Source: Thraustochytrium sp. TN22 (lineage: Eukaryota; Sar; Bigyra; Thraustochytrida; Thraustochytriidae). Taken from it: a stretch of DNA of 64,000 nucleotides. Below are positions 1-9,715 of this stretch, piece after piece. Below the pieces are notes generated by a model, which was not told where the DNA came from, ran no database searches, and worked only from the letters and a program-made list of their open reading frames with translations. Made by a program: the position numbers and the translations under genes. Where the stretch lies: positions 186,001 to 250,000 of the forward strand of contig JABLUY010000002.1 in NCBI GenBank assembly GCA_013306675.1. Reading direction: 5' to 3'. The first letter of the stretch is position 1. Each line of letters starts with the position of its first letter.

Positions 1-39
<39 letters not shown>

Positions 40-59
40 ACTATTACTACTACTACAGC
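1..59. repeat. GCT/CTG trinucleotide repeat at window edge
   Basis: About 13 copies of GCT followed by degenerate ACT/ATT triplets. All three plus-strand frames stay open from the window start until stops between about 120 and 165, so this could be the end of a gene that begins outside the window. None of the three possible tails is recognisable, so it is called only as a repeat. Confidence 0.75.
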
Positions 60-792
60 GCCGCCTCGCCGTGCCACTACGCCCTCTCGAACGCGCTTCC
101 TCTCCTCGTTCGTCCTCTGCGATGCGATGACACGAGCGAGTCATGATACCGTTACGTTGATGTGAACGGCGCCGGGTTGAGCCTGGAGTCACAGAGGCGG
201 AGCCCAAGCCCAAACTGCCTCCTAGGTGCCATGGCTCAAGAAAGCCGTGGCCTCGCAGTCGAGACCCGAGAGGCTGGTTCGCTAGCTGCGCCTAGCTGCC
301 TTTGTGTACGCGTTCTCCGGATACCAAATTCGCTGCCACCAAGTGCGATAGCATTGGATCTAAGCATGCAAGGCTCGCTTCTGTTGCCAAAGGAGCCAGA
401 GTAAGCAAAGAATGATGCAGAGTGAGGACGTCGTCAGCAATCTCGCCCAGGCAAGTGATCGCGGCACCAAGTGATCAGGCTCACAGTAATGATCATCGGC
501 AATGCAATGCGATGCCGAGAGCAGGAGCTTTCTTGAGGAGCGCCAGTCCTCGCAGCTGGTTGCCTGTGTCGGGATCTCGTCCCAACTGAGTTCTCCTTCG
601 CAAGCCAACTGAGTTCTCCTTCGCAAGCCAAGCGTTCACCCGTCCCACCTCGGTGCTCCTTGACATAGACGTCGGGCTTGCCAAGTGTCCTCCTGGCGGC
701 GGTATGGCGTCCGTTGCGGAGAAGAAGAGAGAGTGAGCCTGACTCGGGAGTCCGCGGCGGCTCACGGCAAGCAAGCCCGCAACCTTGGCGCC

Positions 793-823
<31 letters not shown>

Positions 824-933
824 GGGTAGACGGCGGCGGCGGCGCAGCGGCGGCCCGTGCGAGAGCGGCCTTGCAGCGTTGCGCTAGCACGCGGCGCGCG
901 CGGCGGCCGTGTGGCGGCCCTGGGGCGGCCGCC
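60..933. other. Gene-free stretch with a 23-bp tandem duplication and CGG repeat
   Basis: No protein-like frame is seen. Positions 584-606 and 607-629 are an exact 23-bp tandem duplication beginning AACTGAG. Positions about 790-842 are a CGG-rich tract ending roughly 90 bases before the next ATG, probably part of its 5' leader. Confidence 0.5.
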
Positions 934-2694
934 ATGGCGGCCAAGGTGCTGGATGGGCTCTTCGTGGGCGACGCGCTCTCGTCGATGGACGTGAACTTCT
1001 TGGTGGCCAACAAGGTGGCCCGGGTGATCAACTGCGCGGCTTTGGAGCTGGAGAACAGGTGGCAGGCGCTCGGCATCGACTACCTGAACTTCGCATGGGA
1101 GGCGCGCGACGACTTCGACCTGCTGCGCGCCGACGGCATGTCTTCGGTCTGGCAGTCACGCGAGGACGCGCAGGCCTTTGAGGTGGACGGCTGCCCGTGC
1201 GCGTGGCTCGGCAAACTGTGCGCCTTCATCGAGGAGGCGCTTGAGGAGGGCCTCGGCGTGCTCGTGCACTCGCAGGACGGGACCAACCGCGCGTGCAGCT
1301 GCGTCCTCGCCTACATGATGAACGTGTACGGGTGGAACCTGCACAAGTCCATTTCGTTTCTTCAGAGCAAACGCTCCGACCTGCTGCCAAGCCAGCACTT
1401 TTACGAGCAGCTCCAGGTCGTCAGCGACTGGCTCGAGGATACCTACCGCGACGCGGTGCCGCACTCCGCGGACTGGGTCACCGTCAAGTTCCGCTCCTGG
1501 GACCTCGGCGACGTGGACCTACGCGCGGTCAGCACACGCGCCGACGAGGAGCTGCTCTTGCATAACACCTACCTCAACAGCGAGGTGCGCGACGGACAGC
1601 CGCATCAGGCCGCGGGGCCTGCTGGCCCTCTGTCGGGGCCGGCCTCAAGCACGCCGGTCGAGCGCGCCCCGAGCAGCCCTCGCTCGCGTCGCCGTCGCAA
1701 GTCGGTCTCTTGGATTGACTCCGAAGAGCTTGTGCGTAGCGGGGTGCCGGTCCTGCGCAGCCCGTTCAGCAAGCGGGCCATCCCAGAGCGCCCGCCAGGC
1801 CCGTCCTACGGCGCACTGGTTGTGACTGGCCTGTGGACTGAGGCCGATAGTGACGCGGAGTCCACCTCGAGCTCCGCGAAGTCTCCCTCCCCGGCGCGCC
1901 GCCGATCTCCCCTGGTTCGAGCGCATCTGCACGAGGATGTTACCACGCGCCTGCGCGCGCTGGGCGATACGCGCCTTGCCTCGCCGGTGGAAGCGGCGCC
2001 TGTGGCCTCTTCGGTTGCGGCGGCTGGGAGATCGACGGTGGCAGCAGCGGCGGCGGCGGCAGCGGCAGCGGCAGCGACGGCGGCGGCAACGACGACGACA
2101 ACGCTGCCTGTGCCCTTCGACCTGAAGAACCTAGATCTCGATCGCCTTCGCTCGCAGCTCCTGGCCAAGGGGGTCGCTGAGAGTGGTTCTCCGCACGCGA
2201 TGCGGCCGCCCTCGCCACCCATCTCGCCCGGTCGCCGCGCAAAGGCGCCGACCACTCCGACTGTGCGATCTGAAGCGCCGCGTGAGCCCAGGCCCAGGCC
2301 CAGGCCCCAGCACATCGCGTCGGCGGCTGCGACTCGTAACGTGCGCCGTGCCGTGACGGCCGGCGCCGCGTCCTACAAGCCTTCGAGGGCCAAGAAGGAC
2401 TCACTGTCCAGCAAGGCGACTTTGCACGCCGCCACCGCCGCAGCAGCTGCGTCAGCCGCCGGGACGCGCAAGCCGCCGCGCCACCTCGGGCGCTCCAGCA
2501 CGTCCAAGTCCGGTAGGGCTGACGCCGCAAAGTCACGGGGCGCGGAGAACCTGGAGCCCGCCAAGGTCCTCGCGAGGTCCTGTCCTGCACGACCCGGGGC
2601 GCACTCGCAGCAGTCTGTGCAGCAGCGCCTACAAAACGCCACCAAGCTCTCTGGCCGCCGCAAGCCTCGCGCCAGCTCCTATGATGGCGTCTGA
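934..2694 (+). CDS. Dual-specificity-phosphatase-like pseudophosphatase with long disordered tail
   Basis: 586 residues. The start was chosen at the ATG in GCCGCCATGG; the frame stays open upstream but only through Ala/Gly-rich repeats. Residues about 1-165 read as a dual-specificity phosphatase fold, opening with MAAKVLDGLFVGD and the conserved VINC strand. The P-loop is HSQDGTNRA (His112 to Ala120): the usual HCxxGxxR has Ser113 in place of the nucleophilic Cys, while His, Gly and Arg remain. Established knowledge: the cysteine is required for catalysis, and STYX-type proteins lacking it bind phosphoproteins instead. Inference: a phospho-binding scaffold, not an active phosphatase. Residues from about 200 on are Ser/Pro/Arg/Ala-rich and predicted disordered, with a poly-Ala run near 370-385. 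Ends in TGA. No operon context. Confidence 0.75.
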   Translation: MAAKVLDGLFVGDALSSMDVNFLVANKVARVINCAALELENRWQALGIDYLNFAWEARDDFDLLRADGMSSVWQSREDAQAFEVDGCPCAWLGKLCAFIEEALEEGLGVLVHSQDGTNRACSCVLAYMMNVYGWNLHKSISFLQSKRSDLLPSQHFYEQLQVVSDWLEDTYRDAVPHSADWVTVKFRSWDLGDVDLRAVSTRADEELLLHNTYLNSEVRDGQPHQAAGPAGPLSGPASSTPVERAPSSPRSRRRRKSVSWIDSEELVRSGVPVLRSPFSKRAIPERPPGPSYGALVVTGLWTEADSDAESTSSSAKSPSPARRRSPLVRAHLHEDVTTRLRALGDTRLASPVEAAPVASSVAAAGRSTVAAAAAAAAAAAATAAATTTTTLPVPFDLKNLDLDRLRSQLLAKGVAESGSPHAMRPPSPPISPGRRAKAPTTPTVRSEAPREPRPRPRPQHIASAAATRNVRRAVTAGAASYKPSRAKKDSLSSKATLHAATAAAAASAAGTRKPPRHLGRSSTSKSGRADAAKSRGAENLEPAKVLARSCPARPGAHSQQSVQQRLQNATKLSGRRKPRASSYDGV

Positions 2695-3012
2695 CGTGAG
2701 ATGCGGTCGACAACGTGGATAGCCAACACGTATGGTCGCTCGGTCGCTTCGTCGGTCATGATGGCTCAGTCGATACCGTAACCTAACCATGCTGTGATGC
2801 TCTGGAGTATTATTTTCCTCCTCACGTTGCTCGACGAGGCTCGGGTGATTGACTGCAGCGCTGCGCACCGCGCAGTGCTGTCGCGGTGGTGTGGCTCGGA
2901 TTTTTTGGCTCCGAGTCGTGCACGAAATCGCGTTAAAGCGAAGCAAAGAGCAAACGCAACTTGAAAGAAGTCCTGAGAGGAGCAAATCACGTTCGTCCGA
3001 CGCGGACGAGCC
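2695..3012. other. Intergenic, nothing recognised
   Basis: 318 bp between two plus-strand genes. No repeat, RNA gene or motif stands out. It must hold the 3' end of the phosphatase-like gene and the promoter of the transporter. Confidence 0.4.
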
Positions 3013-4797
3013 ATGGGCGCCTCGCTGCAGGGCGCAGGAGGGCGCGACGCGGCGTCGGCCGGCGCGCGCTGGCGCGCGCTGGCGAGCGGCTGCTGTTTGC
3101 TGCTGGTCGCAGGCAACATTTACGCGTTCGGCGTGTGGAGCGAGGCTCTCTCGCTGCGCTGGCCCGACGCACAGCGCGAGCACGCGCAGACACTGGTGAG
3201 CACGCTGTACGAGTTCACCCTCATTGGCACCTACCTGCCATTCCCGGGCTTCTTCTTTCAATGGTACGGAGCACGCAAAACGCTCGTTGCAGGCGCCTGC
3301 CTGCACGCAATCGCGTACGGGACCATTTTGGCGCAATTCTTCTTCGGCCCGCCGCGAGCGCCGGACGCATGGACTTACGTGGCTTTCTTCCTCGTGGGCC
3401 ACGCCACCTCATGCATCGACATCGCCGTGCTGGGCAGCAACATGCATAACTTCGCGGCGCACAACCGCGGCACTGTCATGGGCATCCTCAAGGGCTACTT
3501 TGGCCTAGCGGCCAGCGTGCTCGCGCTAGTGCATGGCACGGGCATCTCCACTCGTTCATTCCTGGTTCTCATCGGGCCGGTGGCCGCCATCCTCGTACTG
3601 CTCATGCTGCCTTGGCTGCCGGCCACCTCGCAGTTTGAGCGCGAGGCCGAATCACCGCGCAAGCTGGGATTCCTGCTCGCTATCGTCATCACCATGGCCT
3701 GCATGCTCTTCGTCTTCTCGCTTAGCGTCCCGGACGAGGCACCGCGCGCGTCATCCTTCATGGCGGTGCTCGTGGTTCTCATGTTGACGGCCTCCTTCGT
3801 GCCGGACCGTGGGCTCGCCGCATACAAGATGATCGTTGGCGATGCCATCACGCTGCGTCACGAGATCGACTATCGCGAGGGGACCGAAGCGCTGCCGCGC
3901 GTGCGACGAGTGAGCCCGCGCCGCGCCGGTCGCGAGACCTCAAGTCTGCTTGAGCCAGGAGCCCCGGCCACCGCCACCGCGAGCCCGCCGCGAAGCCGCG
4001 AAACGAACGAACTGCAGCTGCTAGATGACGGCGACGAGGCTGCCCTCCGAAGGGCCGGGGAGTGGCCGGACGTCAGTGTCGATGCGGAGCCGGAGCCCGC
4101 AAAGGAGGAGTCTCTCTCGGTCTCGGAGGCGCTGCGGGCCCCGGCGTTTTGGCTTCTTTTCGTGATGCTTCTCATCCTCATGGGCTCAGGCCTTTTCCTC
4201 GTGGGCAACGCCGCGCGCATCGTCGAGGCCAAGGGCGGCGGCCCAACTGAGGTGGAGACGCTTGTGTCCATCATCTCCGTTTCCAACTGCCTCGGCCGCG
4301 TCGCCGTCGGCTATCTGGCTGACCACCCCGTACTGGACCGCCTCGGCATTGGCCGCCCGGCGCTGCTCGCCGGAAGTCTCTTTGTGATGGCCTGCACGCA
4401 GGTTCTCTTTGCGGTACTCCCGCTGCACGCGATTCCAGTCGCGGGCCTGCTCGGTGGCGCGTCCTATGGTGCGGCCTGGACGCTCGACCCAACCATCCTC
4501 GCGGACATTTGCGGCTTGGCCAACTTCGGCAAGCTCTACGCGCTCGTGGGCTTCGCACCAACCTTTGGTTCGCTCTTCTTCGCCAACCTGCTCGCCTCTG
4601 CCGTCTTTGCGCGCCACGCTTCTGCGGACCCGGTCACGCACCTTGACGTGTGCGTCGGGAACAGCTGCTTCGGCCTGGCGCACTGGACGTGCGCCGTAGC
4701 CTCGCTACTCGCTGCTCTCATCGCCGGGCCGGCTCTCGCGCGTCTCCAGGCGCACCACCGCCGCGCCCTCCAAGAGGATGATAGTAGTGACCTCTGA
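3013..4797 (+). CDS. Nodulin-like (NFD4-type) major facilitator transporter
   Basis: 594 residues, start ATG in CCATGGGC. Residues about 20-230 form six hydrophobic segments and resemble the nodulin-like N-terminal half of NFD4/MCH1-type MFS transporters, including the early run VAGNIYAFGVWSEAL. A charged hydrophilic loop (about 280-370) separates the two halves, and six more membrane segments follow from about 375 to 580. Known relatives are plant nodulin-like proteins and yeast Mch1; substrates are mostly unknown, with monocarboxylates or organic anions proposed for some. The motif GRVAVGYLADHP in the second half matches the MFS loop between membrane segments 8 and 9. Which membrane it sits in cannot be read from the sequence. 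Confidence 0.75.
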   Translation: MGASLQGAGGRDAASAGARWRALASGCCLLLVAGNIYAFGVWSEALSLRWPDAQREHAQTLVSTLYEFTLIGTYLPFPGFFFQWYGARKTLVAGACLHAIAYGTILAQFFFGPPRAPDAWTYVAFFLVGHATSCIDIAVLGSNMHNFAAHNRGTVMGILKGYFGLAASVLALVHGTGISTRSFLVLIGPVAAILVLLMLPWLPATSQFEREAESPRKLGFLLAIVITMACMLFVFSLSVPDEAPRASSFMAVLVVLMLTASFVPDRGLAAYKMIVGDAITLRHEIDYREGTEALPRVRRVSPRRAGRETSSLLEPGAPATATASPPRSRETNELQLLDDGDEAALRRAGEWPDVSVDAEPEPAKEESLSVSEALRAPAFWLLFVMLLILMGSGLFLVGNAARIVEAKGGGPTEVETLVSIISVSNCLGRVAVGYLADHPVLDRLGIGRPALLAGSLFVMACTQVLFAVLPLHAIPVAGLLGGASYGAAWTLDPTILADICGLANFGKLYALVGFAPTFGSLFFANLLASAVFARHASADPVTHLDVCVGNSCFGLAHWTCAVASLLAALIAGPALARLQAHHRRALQEDDSSDL

Positions 4798-5102
4798 GCT
4801 TTTTTTGGTGTCGGCATGATGGTGGCAGTCTCGAACCCACAACGGGGGCGAAGGAAAAGGACGACGAAGCAAGCGTAGTTCCAAGGTGGTCCTGTTTGGC
4901 CGCGAAAGGCCTCCTACGTTTCAACTGTGTTTCCCGCGCCCCTCACACCACGCAAACGCTGCAGGAAGACGAAGCACATTCTTTGTTGTGAAGTACACAT
5001 CTCGCGCCTACGACGCGTACGACAGGCGGGCGCCACCCTCTGCGTCCCCTGACGATCAAAGGGGTATAGGCGCTCGCCACGCGCTCGCTGCGCTTGAAAC
5101 AC
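4798..5102. other. Convergent intergenic, nothing recognised
   Basis: 305 bp between two stop codons. No repeats or RNA gene seen. A tRNA-like T-loop string on the minus strand near 4834 does not form a stem. Confidence 0.4.
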
Positions 5103-6167
5103 TCAAACCTCGTCCTCAAACCAGAACGTTGGCGGACCGGGCTGGCAAAAGAAACGACGCTTGTTCTCGGTGTGCCGGCGCAGGTGGCGCAGATATTTGG
5201 TGTGTGCGCTACGCACGTAGAGCTCGCCCGTCGCAGGGTCGCGCTTCAGTCGCTGCCCTTGGGGCGGCACGGGGGCGGGGCGCTCGCAAAGGTACTGCGG
5301 CACGTAGGCCGGAAGGATGTCGAGGTCCGCGAACTCAAGCCAGAGGAAAAGCTTGTGCGCCGCAGCAAGGCTGAATAGCTTGCACGCAAAGACGGCCAGG
5401 CCCCGCGCCCGGAAGGCGCTCTCGTGGCGGTGGACGATGGCATTGACTCGCTTAATGTGCCAGTAACCGGAGCGCAGCTTCGACTCGCGTGCCAGGTCGG
5501 CCGCCATGGCCTGATAGGTGGCTAGCGCGTTCTTGTGTCGGAGCAGAAAATCTAGACGCTTCGGCAGGTCCTTTTCGACATCCGCATTCGGTTTGCTGTC
5601 CGGCACCAGCTTGAGCACGCAAACGTTGGGCATGATGACACGGAGCAGATCCTGGGAGCCCAGGCAGATGCACATGGGCATGATGAATGTGGTCCGCACG
5701 GACCACTGACTCTGGTAGTCCGCTGGTGCCTGGTTCGTGTCAACAAACTCGATCCACTGCTCCATGAGCGGCTGATGTGTGTCGCGCGCCACTCGCGCGC
5801 GGTGGCACACGCTCAGCACGAGGCCGAACTTGTCAAAGTCCGACTGGTAGTCCATAGCGATGGTGAAGACCTCCATGGTGGCCTCGTAAATGTCCAACTC
5901 GCCCACATTGCGCATGAAGGCGCGCCAGTAGAGCTGATTCTGCTCTCTCTTGCGCTCGCGTCGATTCGGCACGGGCGCAGCCAGCTTGCGCTCAATCTCC
6001 TCCACGAGCTCCGTGTAGACCTTGACGGCGCCCAGCCTGTGGAAGAGCCCCAGCGGGTACCGCTCGCACAGTCGCAAGCCCGTCGCGCGTGAGCGGTCCA
6101 GCAGCAGCGGCTGGGTCGCCACGCCGACCGGGACCAACACCTCGCCGCCGCAGATGTACGCCGCCAT
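5103..6167 (-). CDS. Unrecognised 354-residue protein
   Basis: The start was placed at ATG 6167 (MAAYICGGEVLVPVG); everything upstream in frame is repeat-derived Arg/Ala sequence. I do not recognise the family. The protein looks globular: an N-terminal region with VPVGVATQPLLLDRSRATG, a basic NRRERKREQNQ segment near residue 75, then alternating hydrophobic and charged helices without clear membrane spans. Ordered sequence and normal codon use make it a genuine gene. A GGCGC pentamer array lies 54-90 bases upstream on its own strand, as for other genes here. It is divergent from the acyl-CoA oxidase gene and might share its promoter region; nothing links them functionally. Ends in TGA. Confidence 0.65.
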   Translation of the reverse strand: MAAYICGGEVLVPVGVATQPLLLDRSRATGLRLCERYPLGLFHRLGAVKVYTELVEEIERKLAAPVPNRRERKREQNQLYWRAFMRNVGELDIYEATMEVFTIAMDYQSDFDKFGLVLSVCHRARVARDTHQPLMEQWIEFVDTNQAPADYQSQWSVRTTFIMPMCICLGSQDLLRVIMPNVCVLKLVPDSKPNADVEKDLPKRLDFLLRHKNALATYQAMAADLARESKLRSGYWHIKRVNAIVHRHESAFRARGLAVFACKLFSLAAAHKLFLWLEFADLDILPAYVPQYLCERPAPVPPQGQRLKRDPATGELYVRSAHTKYLRHLRRHTENKRRFFCQPGPPTFWFEDEV

Positions 6168-6842
6168 GGCCGCCGCGGCCGCCGCCGCGACCGGCGCCCG
6201 CGCGGGGCCGGCCGGCCAGCGCCGCGCCGCGCCGCGCCGCGCCGCGCCGCGCCGCGCGCGCCGCTTGCTTGCCTGCGGCCTGCCTGTGATCGATGAAAAC
6301 GTGCCGAGACACTGACGTGAGCGCGAGACTGCTCGACCGCTGTCCGCCCGCCGACCCGTGGTGTGCGCCGCCGTTGGGAACGCGTCCTGGGCGCGCGAAC
6401 TGGCGCCACTCGGGGTTGCGTAGTGGCATTGTCGGCTGGCCCAGGCAGTGGCAGCCACTGCAGCCTGATCAGACAGGGATGGCAGAGGCGCTGTCCGCGC
6501 GCGCCGCGGCCACGGCCGCCGCGGCCGGCACGGGCGCGAGCCTGCCAGTGGGCGCTGTCTCCGAGTCGGAGTCCGCTCGACGTGGTCGTCCTAGTAGGCC
6601 TACTCTGCTGCGCCAGGAGGTGGCGCGGCGCACCTGCCGGCCAGAGCTGAGGCGGCAGTCCGACGAGAGGCAGGGAGGCGGACCCACGGATACGAATGGC
6701 ACGATGTCGCGCCTTCCTTGCGGCGCTGTTCGGTACGACCCGACCCACTGCAGGAGTTGGCTTGTTGCTAGCCTTGCTAGCCCGGTGGCTTGGTCGCAGA
6801 TCGAGAATCACTTGAGGCCCGTCGGCAAGGGCAAGGAGCACG
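6168..6842. other. Divergent promoter region
   Basis: 675 bp between two divergent start codons. 6221-6256 is a run of GCCGC pentamers (GGCGC on the minus strand, the strand of the left gene). Short TGGCAG/CTGCCA motifs occur near 6447-6460 and 6540. No coding frame looks real. Confidence 0.5.
6221..6256 (-). repeat. GGCGC pentamer array upstream of start
   Basis: Seven perfect copies of a 5-bp unit, G-rich on the minus strand and 54-90 bases upstream of ATG 6167. It is one member of the sense-strand GG array class described in the findings. Confidence 0.85.
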
Positions 6843-9166
6843 ATGAGCTCGGAGCTGGAGCGCGAGCGCGCCAAGGCGACCTTCGATGTGGAGCAGATGA
6901 CGCACGTGCTCAACGGCGGGCTCAAGGAGACGCTGAAGCGGCGGTGGATCATGGACGCGCACGCGGACGCGGCCACCTTCGTGCACGCGGAGAAGGACCG
7001 CGAGGAGCAGATCGGTCATGCCGTGGCGCACTTCATGGAGGTGCACAAGCCGCACTTTGACCGCGGCTACATCCCGCGCGGCATGGATATGCAGCACATG
7101 AGCGACGCGCGCATGACCTCCTCGTACGTTTGCGCGAGCCCTCACCTGCCGCGCGGCCCTTGCAGGGCCCGCGTGGCAAAAGGCGTTGGTGGCGGCGTTG
7201 GCAGCGGCGCCGGCGGCGCCGGCGGTCACGGCGGGAAAGAGCGGCGTGGAGAGGGAAAAACACGGACGGACAACTGACTCTGACTTGGCTAACCTACCAC
7301 AGCGCTCTGACGATTAACTTTGGAGTCTTTGCATCGTGCCTGCGGTCAAACTGCAGTGACGAGCAGAAGCGGTGGTGGCTGGAGAAGGCGCAGGTGGGCA
7401 AGATTATCGGCGCTTACGCGCAGACGGAGCTGGCCCATGGCACCTACGTGCGCGGCCTGCTGACGCGCGCCACGTACCTGCCGGAGTCTCAGGAATGGGA
7501 GCTGCACACGCCCTCGGTGGAGGGCATCAAGTGGTGGATCACCGGGCTGCCGCTGGCGACGCACGCGGTCGTTTTCGCCGAAACCTACGTGCAGGGCAAG
7601 AACATGGGCCAACAGTGGTTTATGGTGCAGCTGCGCGGCGCGGGCGAGGACAAGCTGGAGCTGCTGCCGGGCGTGGAGGTGGGCGACGTGGGCGAGACCC
7701 TGGGCGAGCGCGATGCAACCATCGGCTACCTGCGGCTGGACCACGTGCGGGTGCCGCGGCGGCACCTCTTGGAGAAGCGCGCCCACGTGACGCCGAGCGG
7801 CGAGTGGGTCTCTGGCCCGGAGCAGGGCTCCATGGATGCCAAGCCCAAGGGCGGCGCGGCGGCGCAGAAGCAGGCGGCCAAGGCGGCTGTCTCGCCCAAG
7901 ATGCAGCAGGCGCTCAAGTACGTGACCATGATGGGCACGCGCATCGCGCTGGCGTCGACGGCGGCCGGCGCCCTTGCCAAGGCGTGCACGATTGCGACGC
8001 GGTATTCGTGCGTGCGCCGGCAGGGCTACGCGCGCGAGGAGCGCACCGGCCCGGAGACGCAGGTGATCGACTTTTCCGTGCAGCGCTTCCGCGTGCTCAA
8101 GTGGATCAGCGCGGCCTACGCCTTCAAGGCCGCGACGCAGTGGATGGTGATGCGCCGCCGCGAGGTGACGGCTGGCGGCGAGGTGAACCTGGACGACCTC
8201 CCCGAGACGCATGCCACGGGCGCCGGCCTCAAGGCGCTCACCACCACCATGGCGGCGGACGGCATTGAGGACCTGCGCCGCTGCTGCGGCGGCCACGGCT
8301 TCCTCATGAGCAGCGGCATTGCGCCGCTCGAGGCGGACTTTAAGGGCCCCAACACGACTGCCGAGGGCGACGGCGTCGTCCTCTCGCTGCAGACCGCGCG
8401 TTTCCTCATCAAGCAGTACGAGGCGGCGCGCCGCGGTGAGTCGCTCAGCGGCCTCACGGCCTGCCTCGCGCCGCTCGGCGAGCCGGACTTTGAACCTGTG
8501 CGCGGTGGCCGCCGCCGCCTCGGCCTCGAGGACCGTCCGCTCACTGCGGATGCCCTGCAGGACCCGCAGGTCATCCTGGCGCTCTTCGAGTGGCGCACGC
8601 TGGTCGTCATCTCGCGCGCCGGCGCCCAGCTCGAGGCGGCGCGCACCGCCATGGGGCCTGGCCGCGCTGCCGAGGCCTGGAACCAGACCGCGCGCATCCT
8701 CTACGCCGCCTCGCGCTGCCACGTGCGCTACTTCATTCTCGTGCGCTTCCGCGAGGTCATTGTCGGCGTGCAAGATGCCGCCTGCCGCAAGGCGCTCGAG
8801 CGCATGTTTGCTCTCTTTGGCGTCGCCGACATCCTTGAGGGGGAGCAGTGGCTCGGGCTCATCGACGCCACCGCGCTTGATGCTGCCGAGGAGGCCTCAC
8901 AGGCGCTCTGCGCCGCGCTGCGTCCCGACGCCGTCGCCCTCGTCGACGCCTGGGACTTCCCCGACCGCGTCCTTAACTCCACGCTCGGCCGTTTCGACGG
9001 CAACGCCTACGAGGCGCTCTACGAGGAGGCCAAGCGCTCGCGAATCAACCGCAACGCCGTGCGTACCGTCCCGTCCTTCTTGCGCCGCCTCGACAAGTAT
9101 ATCGACAAGGAGGCCCTCGAGCCCTGCAACCGCTACGTGCCGGGATCCCCGCGCACCAAGCTCTGA
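6843..9166 (+). CDS. ACOX: Peroxisomal acyl-coenzyme A oxidase, two exons
   Basis: First enzyme of peroxisomal beta-oxidation: oxidises acyl-CoA to trans-2-enoyl-CoA with FAD, passing electrons to O2. Exons 6843-7123 and 7303-9166 give 714 residues, close to animal ACOX1. The start is supported by the family N-terminus (ERERAKATFDVEQMTHVLNG, compare ERDSASFNPELLTHILDG in human ACOX1). Visible family blocks: IGAYAQTELAHGTYVRGL, the KACTIATRYSCVRRQ flavin-domain segment, CCGGHGF, and AEGDGVVLSLQTARF holding the conserved catalytic-base Glu. The C-terminus ends TKL, a weak variant of the PTS1 peroxisomal signal. This is the only clear intron in the window. Divergent from an unknown gene and followed on the same strand by kaptin. 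Confidence 0.95.
7124..7302 (+). other. Spliceosomal intron in acyl-CoA oxidase gene
   Basis: 179 nt. Donor GTACGT at 7124; acceptor CTACCACAG ending at 7302, with a branch-like GGCTAAC about 15 nt before it. Splicing joins ...MTSS to ALTINFGVF, restoring the conserved acyl-CoA oxidase alignment. Unspliced reading breaks that alignment, and the intron itself is Gly/Arg-rich in translation. Confidence 0.9.
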
Positions 9167-9715
9167 GTTCATCCTAGAAGGAAGGCGCCGGCCTACACAA
9201 AGACTTCTACGCATGCAAGTTGTTGTTCCCATGTGGTAAAAGATTTGAGCAAGTCCCTCAATTTCGCGCATCCCGACATTAGCTGAGAAGGCAGCTGGCA
9301 AGATCCTCCTTGTGAACACAACGCGGCCACTTCGCAAGGCGTTCGCTAGTCCTATGTCGCCGCCTTCTACTACAAGTTGTCCGCAAGCAAAACCATACCA
9401 AGGTACGTTCCCGCCGCCCACAAAGAAACAGTCAGCTTCTCTCCTTCTGGCCGATGCTACACAAGCGAGACTTCCTTCCGCTCAGGGGGTTTCCCTTGCG
9501 ATGTACTACCTCGCCGATCTCCTTGTAAGGGCCGCCCTCTCGAGCCGCAGCTGCCGCTCGTACGGCTCGTCCTCGACGGTGGTAGTCCTCAAGCAAGCAA
9601 GCGAGCAAACTCGCTTCTGCCGCGCGGTGATCGCAGCGGCGAGCGGCGGGCGGCGGGCGGCGGGCGGCGGGCGCGGCGCGGGGCCGACGGCTGGGTCGAG
9701 CGTGGTCCTCGCAGG
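9167..9715. other. Intergenic with G-rich leader of kaptin gene
   Basis: 549 bp. The last 80 bases (about 9636-9690) contain repeated GGCGGGC units on the plus strand, ending about 30 bases before the kaptin ATG. The rest shows no gene. Confidence 0.5.

Noticed and set aside
4812-4845. tRNA-like GGGTTCGA string on the minus strand
   Set aside because: The flanking bases do not form a T-arm or acceptor stem, and no anticodon arm is present upstream.
7346-8773. 475-codon open frame antisense to acyl-CoA oxidase
   Set aside because: Long antisense frames arise from strong G/C third-position bias; composition is Arg/His/Ala/Leu-rich and the sense strand is a proven gene. Similar antisense frames at 41355-42749, 50445-52409 and 33086-34939 were rejected for the same reason.
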